From positions 1 through 5,083 of the forward strand of contig JBKGZY010000193.1 of assembly GCA_046543175.1 (NCBI GenBank): 5,083 nt of DNA, given 5' to 3'. Shown piece by piece: positions 4,579 through 5,083 of the stretch. This DNA comes from Dichotomicrobium sp046543175 (lineage in GTDB: Bacteria; Pseudomonadota; Alphaproteobacteria; Rhizobiales; Rhodomicrobiaceae). The number at the start of each line of letters is the position of its first letter. Positions within the stretch are counted from its first letter, which is position 1. The notes under the pieces are model-generated. The model searched no databases, was not told the origin of the DNA, and saw only the letters and a program-made list of their open reading frames with translations. Both the position numbers and the translations under genes were made by a program.

Positions 4579-5083
4579 ACCCCCGCCTCCACCAACGCCC
4601 GGTCGATATCCTCGCGGCTGGGGCGCGTGTAGACCGTCGTCGTGTTGATGTCCGAGTGCCCCAGCACGCGCTGGACAATGCCCAGCGCCTTGGCCGGGCT
4701 GGTCGAGTTATCCAGCATCCGCTTGGCCAGCGTGTGGCGGAACCAGTGCGGGGTCACCTGCACGCCCAGGCCCGCGGCCAGCACCCACTGGCGCAGGCGC
4801 TGCTGGTAGGTGCGCACGCTCATACCCTTGCCGCCCTGGCGCGACATGATCAGCGGCGCGGCCGGGTCGTTGGGGTGGCCCAGCCGGGCGCGGATGCGCA
4901 GCAGCTCGGTCAGCGCCCGCGTGCCCATCGAGCGCAGCGATACAACGTGCGTTTTGCCGCGCTTGTTGATCGCGCCTCTTATCGTCAGCCGCCCCTCGGC
5001 CAGCGCCTGCCGGGCGTCGCCCACCGTCAGGCGCGAGAGCGCTCCCACGCGAATACCGGTGGCGCGCATCAGCTGCATCCACG
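4575..5083 (-). CDS. Tyrosine recombinase / phage integrase, C-terminal catalytic part (5' end outside window)
   Basis: This is the catalytic domain of a tyrosine site-specific recombinase, which cuts and rejoins DNA through a 3'-phosphotyrosine. The visible part runs from the right edge and the frame stays open beyond the first Met (5078; a Trp codon precedes it), so the N-terminal SAM-like DNA-binding domain is missing from view. Counting from that Met, the full catalytic set is present: Arg10 in ATGIRVGAL, Lys42 in the beta-hairpin (GKTH), His111 and Arg114 in HWFRH, His141 in LGHSD, and the nucleophile Tyr150 in TTTVYTRP. Nothing suggests inactivation. About 168 codons are seen against roughly 300 for the family. 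XerC/D-like and phage-integrase-like recombinases cannot be told apart here. Its TGA overlaps the next start as ATGA, so it is translationally coupled to the P-loop gene and leaves no 3' intergenic space for an att site. Confidence 0.93.
   Translation of the reverse strand, partial: WMQLMRATGIRVGALSRLTVGDARQALAEGRLTIRGAINKRGKTHVVSLRSMGTRALTELLRIRARLGHPNDPAAPLIMSRQGGKGMSVRTYQQRLRQWVLAAGLGVQVTPHWFRHTLAKRMLDNSTSPAKALGIVQRVLGHSDINTTTVYTRPSREDIDRALVEAGV
4586..4590 (-). promoter_or_regulatory. Ribosome binding site (GGAGG) for the P-loop/DUF6378 gene
   Basis: GGAGG lies 7 nt before the ATG at 4578-4576, inside the last codons of the recombinase gene. It supports the ATGA start over the internal Met7, which has no such site. 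Confidence 0.6.

Noticed and set aside
1..5083. tRNA, rRNA, CRISPR array, insertion sequence ends or rho-independent terminators
   Set aside because: I looked on both strands and saw no cloverleaf, regular spaced repeats, terminal inverted repeats or hairpin plus T-run. Nearly all bases are coding.

Overview
The window is GC-rich and reads as a segment of a phage or prophage early/accessory operon from a Gram-negative, probably gammaproteobacterial host. The phage assignment rests on a tyrosine recombinase at the right edge and a run of very short, overlapping genes, several of which look like recurrent phage hypotheticals. The Gram-negative host is inferred from a lipoprotein signal with a clear lipobox and from the GC-rich codon use. 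No structural, lysis or replication gene is visible, so the element cannot be classified further.

All twelve supported genes lie on the minus strand and are transcribed right to left. In that order they are: a partial tyrosine recombinase (5083-4575); a P-loop NTPase fused to a DUF6378-like C-terminal domain (4578-3403); a 92-aa unknown (3413-3135); a 56-aa unknown in the next small gap (3160-2990); a lipoprotein (3014-2619); a 74-aa helical unknown (2622-2398); an 85-aa unknown (2401-2144); a single-domain LuxR-type HTH regulator (2151-1831); a 93-aa unknown (1838-1557); an ASCH-domain protein (1560-1174); a DHH/DHHA1 phosphoesterase (1162-263); and an 84-aa putative zinc-binding phage protein (273-19).

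Every junction is an overlap of 4 to 26 nt, apart from an 11-nt gap before the preferred DHH start. I see no internal promoter or terminator, so the array looks like one translationally coupled transcript started beyond the right edge. The 18 bases at the left edge hold no recognisable start.

Functionally the array mixes DNA recombination (recombinase), nucleotide or nucleic-acid handling (P-loop/DUF6378, ASCH, DHH), regulation (LuxR HTH) and envelope modification (lipoprotein). The most interesting points are the adjacent ASCH and DHH genes, the P-loop/DUF6378 fusion, an in-frame G GGG GGG slippery heptamer at an ATGA junction, and a recombinase gene with no intergenic room for an attachment site on its 3' side. 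None of these by itself establishes a new system.
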